Shown here: positions 1 to 8,354 of the stretch, one piece after another | How positions within the stretch are numbered: the first letter of the stretch is position 1 | Layout of the letters: every line of letters begins with the position of its first letter | Source: JAWLHU01 sp049325315 | GTDB taxonomy: Bacteria; Bacillota; Sulfobacillia; Symbiobacteriales; Symbiobacteriaceae | Length of the DNA: 64,000 nt | Assembly (NCBI GenBank): GCA_049325315.1 | Contig: JBMONB010000009.1 | Coordinates: 62,001-126,000 of the forward strand | Reading direction: 5' to 3' | Translations under genes and position numbers: made by a program | The notes under the pieces: model-generated | Seen by the model: the letters and a program-made list of their open reading frames with translations, nothing else | What the model was told of the DNA's origin: nothing | The model's database searches: none

Positions 1-105
1 CGCCTTCACCCGAAGCAGCAAGTCGCCAGGACTCAGTTCGGGGACCGGTACCGACTCGACACCGATCTGTCCAACTCCCCGGTAGATGGCTGCCTTCATC
101 ATCAT
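1..105 (-). CDS. Zinc-dependent MDR dehydrogenase, N-terminus only
   Basis: Partial gene entering from the window edge. The first 35 codons read as the N-terminus of a medium-chain (zinc) alcohol, sorbitol or threonine dehydrogenase: MKAAIYRGVG followed by VESVPVPELSPGDLLLRVKA, the usual GroES-like start. Three consecutive ATG codons (105, 102, 99) make the exact start uncertain; a G-rich ribosome site lies about 10 bases upstream. It is the last visible gene of the minus-strand sugar operon and begins 25 bases after the Gfo/Idh stop, so it probably oxidises the same polyol or sugar. The catalytic zinc ligands lie outside the window. Confidence 0.75.
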   Translation of the reverse strand, partial: MMMKAAIYRGVGQIGVESVPVPELSPGDLLLRVKA

Positions 106-129
106 GACCACTTGGCCCCCCTAGCCGTA

Positions 130-1158
130 CTAGACCTCATGTCGCACGACCGGCTCGGACTTGCCGGAGGAGATGGACTGAATGGCAGCCAGGACTCCCT
201 CCAGGGCCCGCAGTCCGTCTACGCCCGTGACCTTCGGCGTGCGCCCCGTTCTCACGCACTCAGCGAACTCCTGGTCCTCGCCGACATAGCCCGCTCGGAA
301 CCGGTTGCGCCAGCTCCGGAAGGAGTTCCGCCTGACCTGTCCATCCTGGGTAACCTGGACCAGGGTGCCCTGGGCCACCTCGCCGGCTGTCAATATGCCG
401 CGGGTCCCCAGGACTTCCACCCGGGCGTCGTAGCCGTAATCGACGGGGCAGCCGCCTTCGATGCTGCCCAGCGCCCCGTTTTCAAGCTCCGCCGAGACGA
501 TTGCGACGTCATAGAAGTCCGAGTGGAGCCGCTTGGGCTCCTCCGCCTTGCGTGCCTTTACCCGGGCAAAGACCTGCGCATACTCGCTGCCGGCCAGCCA
601 ACGGACGCAGTCGAAATCGTGGCTGTTCACCTCGGCCAGCATACCGTTGCTCTTCGCGGTATCCCACGCCCAGGGAGGCGGCAGGCCAGGGCCCCGGGTC
701 GTGGATCGTATGATGACCGGGTCGCCAATCGCACCCTGTTCGATCAAGTTCCGGACCTCGGCGAACTCCTCATCGAAGCGCCGCATGAAGCCAATCTGGA
801 GAGCGACCCCGGCCTGCCTTGTCACTCGGATCATGTCCAGGGTCTCCGCCACGGTAATGGCGATGGGCTTTTCGCAAAAGACGTGCTTGCCGGCGCGGGC
901 CGCCATCGTGGTAAGGCGGTGGTGGGTAAAGGTGGGGGTGGCAATGACTACCGCATCGAAATCAGCACCGTTCAAGGCATCGTCCAGGGTAGCGAAATGA
1001 CCCTGGGCTTTCAGTTCTTCAGCCGCCGCCCTACGGGTGCTCTCCACCTCCTCGACGACCGCCACAACCTTTGTACCCGGTATGACATTGGCGAAGTTCC
1101 GGCCGTGGACCATTCCCGCCCGACCGGAGCCCACCAGGCAGATGCGTACAAGATCCAT
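130..1158 (-). CDS. Gfo/Idh/MocA family NAD(P)-dependent oxidoreductase
   Basis: A 342-residue oxidoreductase of the glucose-fructose oxidoreductase / inositol 2-dehydrogenase family. An N-terminal Rossmann fold (VRICLVGSGRAG near residue 4) is followed by the family motif EKPIAIT near residue 96 and a C-terminal substrate-binding alpha/beta domain. The frame is open upstream to 1251, but the ATG at 1158, with GGTAGGATC upstream, starts exactly at the Rossmann strand and lies beyond the permease stop at 1224. It is the sixth gene of the operon behind the ribose-type ABC transporter. Dehydrogenation of an inositol-like or keto-sugar substrate is likely; the exact substrate cannot be read from sequence. 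Confidence 0.9.
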   Translation of the reverse strand: MDLVRICLVGSGRAGMVHGRNFANVIPGTKVVAVVEEVESTRRAAAEELKAQGHFATLDDALNGADFDAVVIATPTFTHHRLTTMAARAGKHVFCEKPIAITVAETLDMIRVTRQAGVALQIGFMRRFDEEFAEVRNLIEQGAIGDPVIIRSTTRGPGLPPPWAWDTAKSNGMLAEVNSHDFDCVRWLAGSEYAQVFARVKARKAEEPKRLHSDFYDVAIVSAELENGALGSIEGGCPVDYGYDARVEVLGTRGILTAGEVAQGTLVQVTQDGQVRRNSFRSWRNRFRAGYVGEDQEFAECVRTGRTPKVTGVDGLRALEGVLAAIQSISSGKSEPVVRHEV

Positions 1159-1223
1159 CTGGTTGATCCTACCTTTCACCCGAAGTTCTCCCAGAGGCAG
1201 ACTCTGATCGGCCGTGGTTCTCC

Positions 1224-2267
1224 CTAGGTGGTGAACCGCCGCCTGCGCCACTGATCAAAGAGCACCACCACAATGATGATCGCCCCCATGACCACTCGCT
1301 GCCAGAATGCGGACACGTTCAGGAGATTGAGACCGTTGGAGAGGACACCCATGATCAACGAGCCAATGACCGTGCCGATCACCGTGCCTTCGCCGCCGAA
1401 CAGGTTGGTGCCGCCGATGACGACCGCAGCGATTGCCTGGAGTTCAATTCCCTCCCCCATGAGGGCGTTGGCTGAGTTCAACCGGCCAGTGAGCACCAGA
1501 CCAGCGATGGCCGCGAACAGCCCCATGAGGGCATACTGGTAAACCTTATGCCGCTCCACATTGATGCCGGAGACCCGTGCCGCCTCCCGGTTTCCACCGA
1601 TGGCGTAAGCACTGCGGCCGAGGGTTGTATGTTTGAGGATGACATGGCCGACCACCACGACCAACAGCGCGACCAGGGCCGCCGTTGGAATGCCGCCTAT
1701 ATCACCGCTGCCCAGCCAAATGAGAACTGGGGGCAGGTAGGATGAAAGGGTCGTGGCGCTCAGATGCGACGGAACGGGCAACCCCCCCGTCAGGATCAGT
1801 GCCACACCGCGGGCAACGGAGGTCATACCCAGGGTTGCAATAAAGTCAGGAATACGGCCCTTCGCGATGATCAGGCCGTTGATCGTTCCAGCGAGGGTGC
1901 CGAGGCTAAGCCCGGCCAGAATGCCCAACCAAACGGGCCAGCCCCACGCGGTCATCGACACGGCCGCAAAGGAGGCGGACAGCGCCAGCACCGCGCCCAC
2001 CGAAAGGTCGATACCGGAACCGATAATGATCAGAGTCTGGCCAACAGCCAGCACGATGTTGATCGAGGTCTGCCTGGCGACGTTGACCATATTGCCCCAC
2101 GTGAGGAAGTGGGGAGTCGTAAAGGTCAGGTAGATACAGAGGGCCAGCAACATGATGAGCGGCCCGCCCTGGAGGAGCACGCGCGCCCCCGACTTGTGCT
2201 TCGCCCGCTCAGCCGTCTGGACCCCAGACTGGCCCGGGGGATGATTTGGAGGCGTCATCGCTTTCAT
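1224..2267 (-). CDS. Ribose/xylose-type sugar ABC transporter permease
   Basis: A 347-residue inner-membrane permease of the RbsC/XylH (BPD_transp_2) family. About eight to ten hydrophobic segments start near residue 33, and the conserved stretch NINIVLAVGQTLIIIGSGIDLSVG-like region near residues 68-92 is typical, as are GGNREAARVSGI (about 225) and VVIGGTNLFGGEGTV (about 282). The start ATG overlaps the stop of the ATPase gene by four bases, indicating translational coupling. It should form the transmembrane channel with the ATPase at 2264-3766 and the binding protein at 4629-5837. Confidence 0.93.
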   Translation of the reverse strand: MKAMTPPNHPPGQSGVQTAERAKHKSGARVLLQGGPLIMLLALCIYLTFTTPHFLTWGNMVNVARQTSINIVLAVGQTLIIIGSGIDLSVGAVLALSASFAAVSMTAWGWPVWLGILAGLSLGTLAGTINGLIIAKGRIPDFIATLGMTSVARGVALILTGGLPVPSHLSATTLSSYLPPVLIWLGSGDIGGIPTAALVALLVVVVGHVILKHTTLGRSAYAIGGNREAARVSGINVERHKVYQYALMGLFAAIAGLVLTGRLNSANALMGEGIELQAIAAVVIGGTNLFGGEGTVIGTVIGSLIMGVLSNGLNLLNVSAFWQRVVMGAIIIVVVLFDQWRRRRFTT

Positions 2268-3766
2268 CGGTTTACCTCCGCTCCGACCGCGGCATGAAGC
2301 ACCACTTCTGCCGTGGCGGTCTCTCTGTCGAATTCAGACATGATGCGGCCTCGCTGCATAACCAGAATGCGATCGGCCACACCAAGCACCTCGGGCAACT
2401 CCGAGGACAGGATCATGATAGCCGCGCCCCGTTTTGCCAGCGCAGACAACAAGGCGTAAACTTCCGCCTTCGCGCCTACATCAATGCCCCGTGTAGGCTC
2501 GTCGAAGATCAGTACCCTGGCCTCATCCACGATCCAACGCGCCAGCGCGATCTTTTGCTGGTTTCCGCCACTCAGGTTCCCAACCCGCTGATCCAGACCT
2601 GAGGTGGCTACGCGCAGGTCCTGCACCATTTTCTGGGCCAGTGCAATCTCACGGCTCCGGGAGAGGAATCCCATCCACGAGATTCGCCGTAGGCTTGCCA
2701 GGGTCACGTTTGGCGGAATTGGAAGACCCAGTACAAGACCTTGCCGTCGATCTTCCGGCAGGTAGCCGATTCCGGCCCGGATCGCGTCTTCCGGCGTCCT
2801 GAGGCGGAACTCCTGCCCGTCAACGAAGAGGCGACCGGCAGTGGGCCGGTCCAGCCCAAACAGTACCCGGGCCAGCTCGGTTCGGCCGGCGCCCATGGCC
2901 CCAAAAACCCCGAGAATCTCCCCAGCCCGAAGCTCAAGCTTGATCTCCTTCAGACCCGTCTGGCTGCATATTCCCTCCGCGCGGAGCAGGACCGGGCCGG
3001 GCGTGACATGCTCCTTAGGGTACTTGCGAGCAAGCTCCCGCCCCACCATCATGCGGACGAGGGCGGCCTCATCCACCTCGCTGGTGATTGCCTCCGCCAC
3101 GCGCTGACCGTCTCGCAAGACAGTGATGCGGTCACAGATGGCCATTACCTCACCCAGCCGGTGCGTCACGTAGATGATGCCGACCCCATCGCTCCTCAAC
3201 CGGTCGACCAGGGCAAAAAGGTGCTCGGCCTCTGCCTGAGAGAGTGCCGATGTTGGCTCGTCAAGCAGCAGAACCTTCACTTCGCGTGAGAGCACCTTGG
3301 CGATCTCCACCAGCTGCTGCTCGGCCATGCTGAGACTGCGGACAACCTGCCTGGGAGAGATGTCGGCCCCAAGCCGCCCCAGAATCTCCCGGGCTGTCTG
3401 CTCCATGACCTCCCAGCGGACCCGTCCGTATGACTGCGGCCAGCGACCGAGGAAGATGTTCTCAGCCACGGTGAGCGTTGGTACCAGACTGAGCTCCTGA
3501 AAGACCATACCGATCCCCAACTCCTGGGAATGATGTGGTCCGGTGATCTCTACGGCCTCGCCGCCAACCCGAATGGTGCCCTCGTCCTTCTGCACGGTTC
3601 CGGCCAGGATCTTCATCAGCGTTGACTTACCCGCCCCGTTTTCGCCAAGCAAGGCGTGCACCTCGCCGGGGAGAAGAGCGAAGTCAACCTTGTTCAGGGC
3701 CACCACCCCGGGGTAGTGCTTGGAGATGCCTCGCAGCTCCAGGAGGAGTTCGCGACCAGCGCTCAT
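2264..3766 (-). CDS. Sugar ABC transporter ATP-binding protein, RbsA/MglA type
   Basis: A 500-residue protein with two fused ABC domains, as in RbsA, XylG and MglA. The first domain has Walker A GENGAGKST (41-49), signature LSMAEQQ and Walker B LLLDEPTSA. The second has the degenerate Walker A usual for this family (GAMGAGRTE), signature LSGGNQQK and Walker B LIFDEPTRGID. Full family length. The start overlaps the preceding SDR stop by four bases (ATGA), and its own stop overlaps the permease start. It powers import of the operon's sugar or polyol. Confidence 0.96.
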   Translation of the reverse strand: MSAGRELLLELRGISKHYPGVVALNKVDFALLPGEVHALLGENGAGKSTLMKILAGTVQKDEGTIRVGGEAVEITGPHHSQELGIGMVFQELSLVPTLTVAENIFLGRWPQSYGRVRWEVMEQTAREILGRLGADISPRQVVRSLSMAEQQLVEIAKVLSREVKVLLLDEPTSALSQAEAEHLFALVDRLRSDGVGIIYVTHRLGEVMAICDRITVLRDGQRVAEAITSEVDEAALVRMMVGRELARKYPKEHVTPGPVLLRAEGICSQTGLKEIKLELRAGEILGVFGAMGAGRTELARVLFGLDRPTAGRLFVDGQEFRLRTPEDAIRAGIGYLPEDRRQGLVLGLPIPPNVTLASLRRISWMGFLSRSREIALAQKMVQDLRVATSGLDQRVGNLSGGNQQKIALARWIVDEARVLIFDEPTRGIDVGAKAEVYALLSALAKRGAAIMILSSELPEVLGVADRILVMQRGRIMSEFDRETATAEVVLHAAVGAEVNR

Positions 3767-4515
3767 TGTGTCGTAAAGCCCCCATCCACACTGAACATGG
3801 CGCCTGTCGCGTACCCAGCCTCGTCGGATGCCAGGAAGCAGACTGCTGCCGCAATCTCCTCCGGACGGCCCAACCTGTTGAGGGGACGGCTCTCCTCGAG
3901 CGCCCGCCGCGCAGCCTCAGGATTCGGGTCCGCTGCCACCGCCGACTCCACGAGGGGGGTCCAGGTCGTACCCGGGCAAACGGCGTTGACCCGCACGCCA
4001 TGCGGAGCGAGATCCACCGCCAAAGAACGTGTGAATCCAATCATCCCGGCCTTGGAGACGTTGTAGGCAACCTGCCCCCGAATGCCCACCAGGCCAGCCT
4101 CTGAAGCGATGTTGACGATGGCGCCTCCCCGCTGGCGAATCATGTGTGGAACCACATGACGGGTCAACAGAAACGCCCCAGTAAGGTTGACCGACATGAT
4201 CCGGTCCCATGTGACCGGATCAGTGCTCACCACATCGCCCTTGGCGTAGACACCCGCGTTATTGACGAGGACATCAACGGTTCCAAACCGGGTCATCACA
4301 TCGCGCACCGCGGCTGCACACTTGTCATCCGACGTGACATCGAGCTGAACGAAATAGGGCGGCAGGTCTCCCTCAAAGGGAGGCGTCTCGGCGTCAAAGC
4401 CGACCACATCAGCCACCACGACCTGGCCACCCTCGGCGGCCAGCCGCCGTGCGATGGCCAGGCCAATCCCCTTGGTCGCACCCGTCACAAGGCACACTTT
4501 GTTGCGAAAACGCAA
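3763..4515 (-). CDS. Short-chain dehydrogenase/reductase
   Basis: A classical SDR of about 250 residues: NAD-binding TGATKGIG near residue 9, NNAG in the middle, catalytic Ser, Tyr and Lys (YNVSKAG) and the C-terminal glycine-rich VDGGF. The frame is open up to 4614, but TTG at 4515 has a well-placed GGGGAG eight bases upstream and starts right before the first beta strand; GTG at 4524 is an alternative. It lies between the binding protein and the ATPase genes, so it probably oxidises or reduces the imported sugar or an early intermediate. Substrate unknown. Confidence 0.88.
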   Translation of the reverse strand: MRFRNKVCLVTGATKGIGLAIARRLAAEGGQVVVADVVGFDAETPPFEGDLPPYFVQLDVTSDDKCAAAVRDVMTRFGTVDVLVNNAGVYAKGDVVSTDPVTWDRIMSVNLTGAFLLTRHVVPHMIRQRGGAIVNIASEAGLVGIRGQVAYNVSKAGMIGFTRSLAVDLAPHGVRVNAVCPGTTWTPLVESAVAADPNPEAARRALEESRPLNRLGRPEEIAAAVCFLASDEAGYATGAMFSVDGGFTTQ

Positions 4516-4569
4516 GCTGATCACTCCCCGAGTTATTTTTCGGCTCTGTTTGCCACAGGGGGAGACTAG

Positions 4570-4611
4570 GTGCAGGCGCCGGGACAGCGCCTGCTGTGCC
4601 GGCGCCTGCAC
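4570..4611 (-). terminator. Intercistronic hairpin after the binding-protein gene
   Basis: A perfect 13-base inverted repeat (GTGCAGGCGCCGG and its complement) around a 16-base loop follows the binding-protein stop. There is no U-run, so it is more likely an mRNA-stabilising or attenuating hairpin that keeps binding protein more abundant than the ATPase and permease than a full terminator. Confidence 0.65.
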
Positions 4612-4628
4612 CACACGGGCGGTCTACG

Positions 4629-5837
4629 TTACTTCTGGGACAGGTAATCGTTCTTGATCTTGTCCCAGTCGATCGCCTCAAGCTTGGGATTGGGGTAGAA
4701 CATGTCGGCGTTCGCCGCGTACTCAACGCGCGGGCGGATGTCGTAGAACTGCGGAACCTTCTGACCGAGCGCCAACATGACGGCGAACTTAGTTCCGTAC
4801 CAACCCCATTCAGGGAAACCGTGCCAGGTTTCGGCAATCAGACGGCCTTCGCGGATCCGAGTGACAGACTCAGGAGTCCCGTCGTTCGTAAAGACCTTCA
4901 CTTCCTTGTCTCGCTTGGCCGCCTCCGCGGCGAGCATGGCGCCCAGGCCCATCTCATTGGAGGCGGCCCAGATGAAATCAAGCTTGCCGGGAGGGTTAGC
5001 CGACAGGAAGTCCTCAGCAGCCTTGATCCCCTTTTCACGGTTCCAGTCGGCCGGCAGGGTGCCGACAATCCTAATGCCCGGGTACTTTTCGATCACCCCA
5101 TTGAAGCCCTTGAGTCGAGCCGTGGAGAAGAATCCGCCGGCCACGCCCTCGATGATGGCGCCCGTGGCCTTGATCTGCGCCTTCTCTTCGGCGGAGATGC
5201 CGGAGTAAAGCTTCTCCCAGAAGGCCAGATCCAGGTACTCATCGGGCTTGACCTCGACCTTTCGGCCAGTTCCCAGGACACCAGGGCCACCGAAGTAGTC
5301 GAGCACAGAGTAAGCTGCGACGGCGGCGGCCACGGTGTTGTCAAACCCGATGTATGAGGCGACCTGAACGCCCTGGATCGGCTCAAGCAGGTTGACCACG
5401 ATAACCGGAATGCCGGCGTTGTTTGCCTTCACCAAGGCCGGCTTGATGACCTCAATCTCGGCGGGGGAGACTGCGATGACGTTGACCTTGCGCTGGATGA
5501 AGTCTTCAAGGATTGCCACCTGATCGCCGAAGGCGGTGTGAGTGGCCGGGGACTGGGTGATGATCTTGACGTTAATGCCCTTTGCGCGGGCTTCCTTCGC
5601 CGCAGCCTCGAAGAAGTCTGTTGCTGTCTTGAACACGCCGGTGACATCCGGAGGGGTCCACCCGATCACGATCTCCTTCGGCAGTTCCTTCTTCGGTGCC
5701 TCGGTCTTCGGCGCCTCGGAGCCGGAGGCGGGTTTCTGGGTCTGCTGGGGCTGCTTGGCGCCACCACAGCCTGCCACTGTCACCACGAACAGCACGACTA
5801 CCAGGGCCGCCATAAAACGATTCCAACGAAACTTCAC
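4629..5837 (-). CDS. Periplasmic-binding-protein-like sugar lipoprotein of the ABC importer
   Basis: About 402 residues. It opens with a basic n-region, a hydrophobic core and a lipobox ending VAGCGG, so it should be a lipid-anchored solute receptor. After a short low-complexity linker rich in Ala, Pro, Glu and Lys comes a Peripla_BP_4 (RbsB/LsrB/TorT-like) fold: VIGWTPPDVTG at the first strand, then AVSPAEIEVIKPAL and FIWAASNEMGLGAM in the second lobe. The start is ambiguous: GTG at 5837 has AAGGGGG at good distance, while ATG at 5843 directly abuts that sequence. It delivers substrate to the permease and RbsA-type ATPase downstream. Confidence 0.9.
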   Translation of the reverse strand: MKFRWNRFMAALVVVLFVVTVAGCGGAKQPQQTQKPASGSEAPKTEAPKKELPKEIVIGWTPPDVTGVFKTATDFFEAAAKEARAKGINVKIITQSPATHTAFGDQVAILEDFIQRKVNVIAVSPAEIEVIKPALVKANNAGIPVIVVNLLEPIQGVQVASYIGFDNTVAAAVAAYSVLDYFGGPGVLGTGRKVEVKPDEYLDLAFWEKLYSGISAEEKAQIKATGAIIEGVAGGFFSTARLKGFNGVIEKYPGIRIVGTLPADWNREKGIKAAEDFLSANPPGKLDFIWAASNEMGLGAMLAAEAAKRDKEVKVFTNDGTPESVTRIREGRLIAETWHGFPEWGWYGTKFAVMLALGQKVPQFYDIRPRVEYAANADMFYPNPKLEAIDWDKIKNDYLSQK

Positions 5838-5979
5838 AGTCATCCCCCTTCCCATGTGTTCCGATCTCTGTCATGAGTCGTCCTGCAATTCCGGCTGCTT
5901 CTCCTTACCCTGAACGAGGCTCAGACTGCTCCTGGTTTGGGATCCCCTCCTTCGCTTGTTGTCGCCTGCTACCTTACGG

Positions 5980-6834
5980 TTACTTCAGGCCGTGCTTGCG
6001 CATCATGTCTCGAACAAACTGAGCCCCCTGCAGGACGAGGGTGTCACTGTCAGGAGCCAGCTGCCGCCATGTCCAGGTGTTCATATTGGTGGTCATATCC
6101 GCGAACGATTCCAGGGCCGCGAAGCCCTGATAATTGATCTCCTTGAGCGCCCGGAACAGGTCGTCCCAGTGGACTAGGGCGGTTCCGGGAATACCGCGGT
6201 CGCTTTCGGAGAGATGCAGGTGCACCAGATGCTCAGCCGCCAGCATCGTGGCCTGGTAGAGGTCCTTCTCCTCAATGTTCATGTGGTAGGTGTCGAGGTG
6301 GACCTTCACGTTGGGTTCGCCAACCATCTCGCGAAGGCGCATGGCCTGCTCGCTGGTATTAACCAGGTAGCTCTCATAGCGGTTGACCGGCTCCAGACTG
6401 ACCTGTATGCCAGATCCCTGGGCAAAGCGGGCGACTTCCCGCAGCGCGTCGGCGGCATACCGCCACTCCACCTCGGTTGGGGGCGTGGGCGATGGCTTGA
6501 CGTGCTGCGAATAGGTGACACCGGAAACGAAGGGGGCATCGATCTCACTGGCCGCAAGAACACACCGCTTCAGGTAATCGACACCCTTTGCCCGGACCTC
6601 AGGGTCAGGGTTGGTGATGTCGTTGTGGGCAAAGAGCACGGTGGATGTCACGGCGGTCAGTCCCGCATCCCTTAACCGGCGCCGGATAGCCGGCCCATCA
6701 AAGGTATCAAGCCGCATCAGGGGGATCTCCACGAAGTCCAGGCCCAGTCGCTTTACCCGATCAACGATATCCAGGGTGTCGTTACTCCACTGCGAGCACC
6801 AGGCGTAGGCGTGAACGCCCAGCTTCATTCCCAC
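5980..6834 (-). CDS. Sugar phosphate isomerase/epimerase, D-tagatose/D-psicose 3-epimerase type
   Basis: A 284-residue AP-endonuclease-2-like TIM barrel. Motifs typical of the ketose 3-epimerases are present: EPVNRYESYL with the first metal-binding glutamate, LDTYHMNIEEKD with metal-binding Asp and His, HLHLSESDRGIPG, and a late ALESF glutamate. GTG at 6834 or ATG at 6828 follows AAGGAGGG. First gene of the catabolic operon after the regulator. It probably interconverts ketohexoses or related keto-polyols at C3; the closest biochemical assignment (tagatose, psicose or an inositol intermediate) is inference. Confidence 0.88.
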   Translation of the reverse strand: MGMKLGVHAYAWCSQWSNDTLDIVDRVKRLGLDFVEIPLMRLDTFDGPAIRRRLRDAGLTAVTSTVLFAHNDITNPDPEVRAKGVDYLKRCVLAASEIDAPFVSGVTYSQHVKPSPTPPTEVEWRYAADALREVARFAQGSGIQVSLEPVNRYESYLVNTSEQAMRLREMVGEPNVKVHLDTYHMNIEEKDLYQATMLAAEHLVHLHLSESDRGIPGTALVHWDDLFRALKEINYQGFAALESFADMTTNMNTWTWRQLAPDSDTLVLQGAQFVRDMMRKHGLK

Positions 6835-6919
6835 GGTCCGTTTCCCTCCTTCCACCCTTTGCCCGTCGCTCACCGGGAGAGAATACCCCGAGAATTGACG
6901 GGACCGGGTGTTATCATCT

Positions 6920-6937
6920 TGTCATGACATCATGTCG
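6920..6937 (-). promoter_or_regulatory. Candidate GntR operator before the epimerase operon
   Basis: TGTCATGACATCATGTCG shares the core TGTYATGACAT with the site in front of the regulator gene (7929-7946 on the complement). It lies about 85 bases upstream of the first catabolic gene. Repetition of the word at both operon starts is visible; binding by the GntR-type protein is inferred. Confidence 0.55.
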
Positions 6938-7003
6938 TAGCAATCGGCACCAAGACAGGTACCCGACGCCCCTTTGTGCCTTCTGCATATCGACCGAGAG
7001 CCG

Positions 7004-7855
7004 CTACCGCTTCGAACCGGTCTGAATCCCCCAGGCCGGCGGTAGATCGGTCCAAGCTCCTGCTCCACCCTCGCCGGAAGGATAAGACTCCGCATGGATG
7101 ATCTCTACTTCAAAACGGCTCCGATCGCCTCTGTGCTTAGCTTCAAAGTACTCCACCGGCCGCCCGTCGGCCAGGTAGGTAACGCTCTTGAGGTAGACGA
7201 GGGGAGCCCCCCTCGGAACACCCAACAGTTGTGCGTCTTTCTCCGTGGCAGCAACCGCCTCGATGATTCGGCGGCCCCTGGCCAGCCGAAGCCCGTATTT
7301 CTTGGCCAGAATCGCATACAGAGACTGGCCCTCCAGGTTCTCGTCGAGCAATTGGGGGCAAAGCGTCTGAGGGATGTAGGTGTCGACAAGCAGGATCGGC
7401 TCGTTGTTGACCATGCGCAGACGTTCAAAGCGAATGAGGGGGGTACCTGGCTCCACCGCAAGAAGGTCCGCCACCGACTTGGAGGCAGGGACCAGTCCAC
7501 TACGCAGGACCTTGGTCTGCGGCTTCAAACCCTGCGCGACCATGTCGTCATAAAACCCGGTGAGGCGCTCGACGAGCCGTTCCCGAATCTTTGGCTCCGC
7601 AACGAACGTCCCCCGCCCCCGCTCCTTGCGAATCAGCCCCTCACTGAACAACTGTGACAGGGTCTGACGCACCGTGGTACGCGAGACACTAAACGTCTGG
7701 CAGATCTCAGCCTCTGTCGGGAGCTGTGAGCCTGGAGGCCATAGTCCGGCGTGAATCCGGTCCTTCAAGATCTCGTAGAGCTGGTAGTAGTAAGGAACAG
7801 GGCTATTTCGGTCAATGGTCCGAAACTGCGCATCCGAATTGGAGAATTCTGTCAA
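7004..7855 (-). CDS. GntR-family (HutC/UTRA) transcriptional regulator
   Basis: A 283-residue regulator with an N-terminal winged HTH (about residues 18-85: YYQLYEILKDRI, LPTEAEICQTFSVSRTTVRQTLSQL) and a C-terminal UTRA ligand-binding domain (FERLRMVNNEPILLVDTYIP and later VEYFEAKHRGDRSRFEV). TTG start after GAGGCG. It precedes the sugar operon in the same direction, and related sequence words occur in front of both its own gene and the operon. It is likely a repressor released by a sugar or sugar phosphate, autoregulated. Confidence 0.92.
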   Translation of the reverse strand: MTEFSNSDAQFRTIDRNSPVPYYYQLYEILKDRIHAGLWPPGSQLPTEAEICQTFSVSRTTVRQTLSQLFSEGLIRKERGRGTFVAEPKIRERLVERLTGFYDDMVAQGLKPQTKVLRSGLVPASKSVADLLAVEPGTPLIRFERLRMVNNEPILLVDTYIPQTLCPQLLDENLEGQSLYAILAKKYGLRLARGRRIIEAVAATEKDAQLLGVPRGAPLVYLKSVTYLADGRPVEYFEAKHRGDRSRFEVEIIHAESYPSGEGGAGAWTDLPPAWGIQTGSKR

Positions 7856-7928
7856 AATAATTCGCCTCTATGCTTGAGTTTCAAAGCCAGGCTGTTATGA
7901 CCCATGGAACAGCGTGCCCGAAAGAGTT

Positions 7929-7946
7929 TGTCGTCATGTCATAACA
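7929..7946 (-). promoter_or_regulatory. Candidate operator overlapping the gntR transcription start
   Basis: On the minus strand this reads TGTTATGACATGACGACA and shares TGTTATGACAT with the 6920-6937 site. It lies immediately downstream of a good promoter, where bound repressor would block initiation. A third partial copy, TGTTATGACC on the plus strand, begins at 7893. Confidence 0.55.
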
Positions 7947-7959
7947 ACTACCTACGTAC

Positions 7960-7988
7960 AAAGTACCATCCAATTCTCTGCTTGTCAA
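7960..7988 (-). promoter_or_regulatory. Promoter of the gntR regulator gene
   Basis: Sigma-A type promoter on the minus strand: TTGACA (7983-7988), 17-base spacer, TACTTT (7960-7965). The gntR start lies about 105 bases downstream, with the candidate operator between. Confidence 0.75.
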
Positions 7989-8064
7989 TTATTGCGACTC
8001 CTCTTCTGAGAATATTGCATGAGGACCGGGTTGGATGGCCTTGCCCTTAGAGAAGGGTATGATT

Positions 8065-8093
8065 ACAGCCCCCTCGAAGATCGAGAGGGCTGT
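8065..8093. terminator. Hairpin downstream of tRNA-Ile2
   Basis: ACAGCCCCCTC and GAGAGGGCTGT pair with one bulge. The U-run is weak on the minus strand, so terminator function for the tRNA is only plausible. Confidence 0.4.
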
Positions 8094-8100
8094 ATTATTC

Positions 8101-8176
8101 TGGTGGGCCCTGCAGGATTCGAACCTGCGACCAACCGGTTATGAGCCGGCAGCTCTAACCACTGAGCTAAGGGCCC
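8101..8176 (-). tRNA. tRNA-Ile2 (CAU anticodon, lysidine type)
   Basis: Cloverleaf of 76 bases with encoded CCA: acceptor GGGCCCT/AGGGCCC, D arm TAGCTCAGTGGTTAGAGC, anticodon loop CTCATAA, T arm GCAGGTTCGAATCCTGC. CAU can be Met or Ile2. The GGGCCCTTAGCTCAG 5' half resembles known AUA-reading ileX-type tRNAs much more than elongator tRNA-Met, so Ile2, matured by TilS, is the better call. Confidence 0.8.
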
Positions 8177-8186
8177 GTGTTTTCAC

Positions 8187-8215
8187 ATTGTACGCGATCC
8201 GACCCCTTCGCACAA
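8187..8215 (-). promoter_or_regulatory. Promoter of tRNA-Ile2
   Basis: Minus-strand TTGTGC (8210-8215), 17-base spacer, TACAAT (8187-8192), about 10 bases before the tRNA 5' end. It lies after the tRNA-Asn terminator, so the two tRNAs appear to be separate transcription units. Confidence 0.7.
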
Positions 8216-8230
8216 GAAGGGCATGGACGT

Positions 8231-8262
8231 GAAAAAACAGGCGGCGCAAGCCGCCTGTTTTT
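8231..8262 (-). terminator. Intrinsic terminator of tRNA-Asn
   Basis: Perfect 9-bp stem ACAGGCGGC with a four-base loop, flanked by T-runs on both strands; on the minus strand it follows the tRNA-Asn 3' end directly. Confidence 0.8.
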
Positions 8263-8264
8263 GC

Positions 8265-8339
8265 TGGCTCCGGCAGTAGGATTCGAACCTACAACCCTCC
8301 GGTTAACAGCCGGATGCTCTACCGTTGAGCTATGCCGGA
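8265..8339 (-). tRNA. tRNA-Asn (GUU anticodon)
   Basis: 75-base cloverleaf with encoded CCA: acceptor TCCGGCA/TGCCGGA with G discriminator, D arm TAGCTCAACGGTAGAGC, anticodon loop CTGTTAA (GTT), T arm GTAGGTTCGAATCCTAC. Confidence 0.95.
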
Positions 8340-8354
8340 ATGAGCGATGCGTCC

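Noticed and set aside
8101..8176. CAU tRNA called as elongator tRNA-Met
   Set aside because: The body resembles ileX-type Ile2 more than elongator Met; kept as Ile2 but with less than full confidence, since the lysidine modification cannot be seen in DNA.
8101..8339. tRNA genes as attachment sites of an integrated element
   Set aside because: No integrase, no duplicated tRNA 3' end found nearby, and flanking genes look native.
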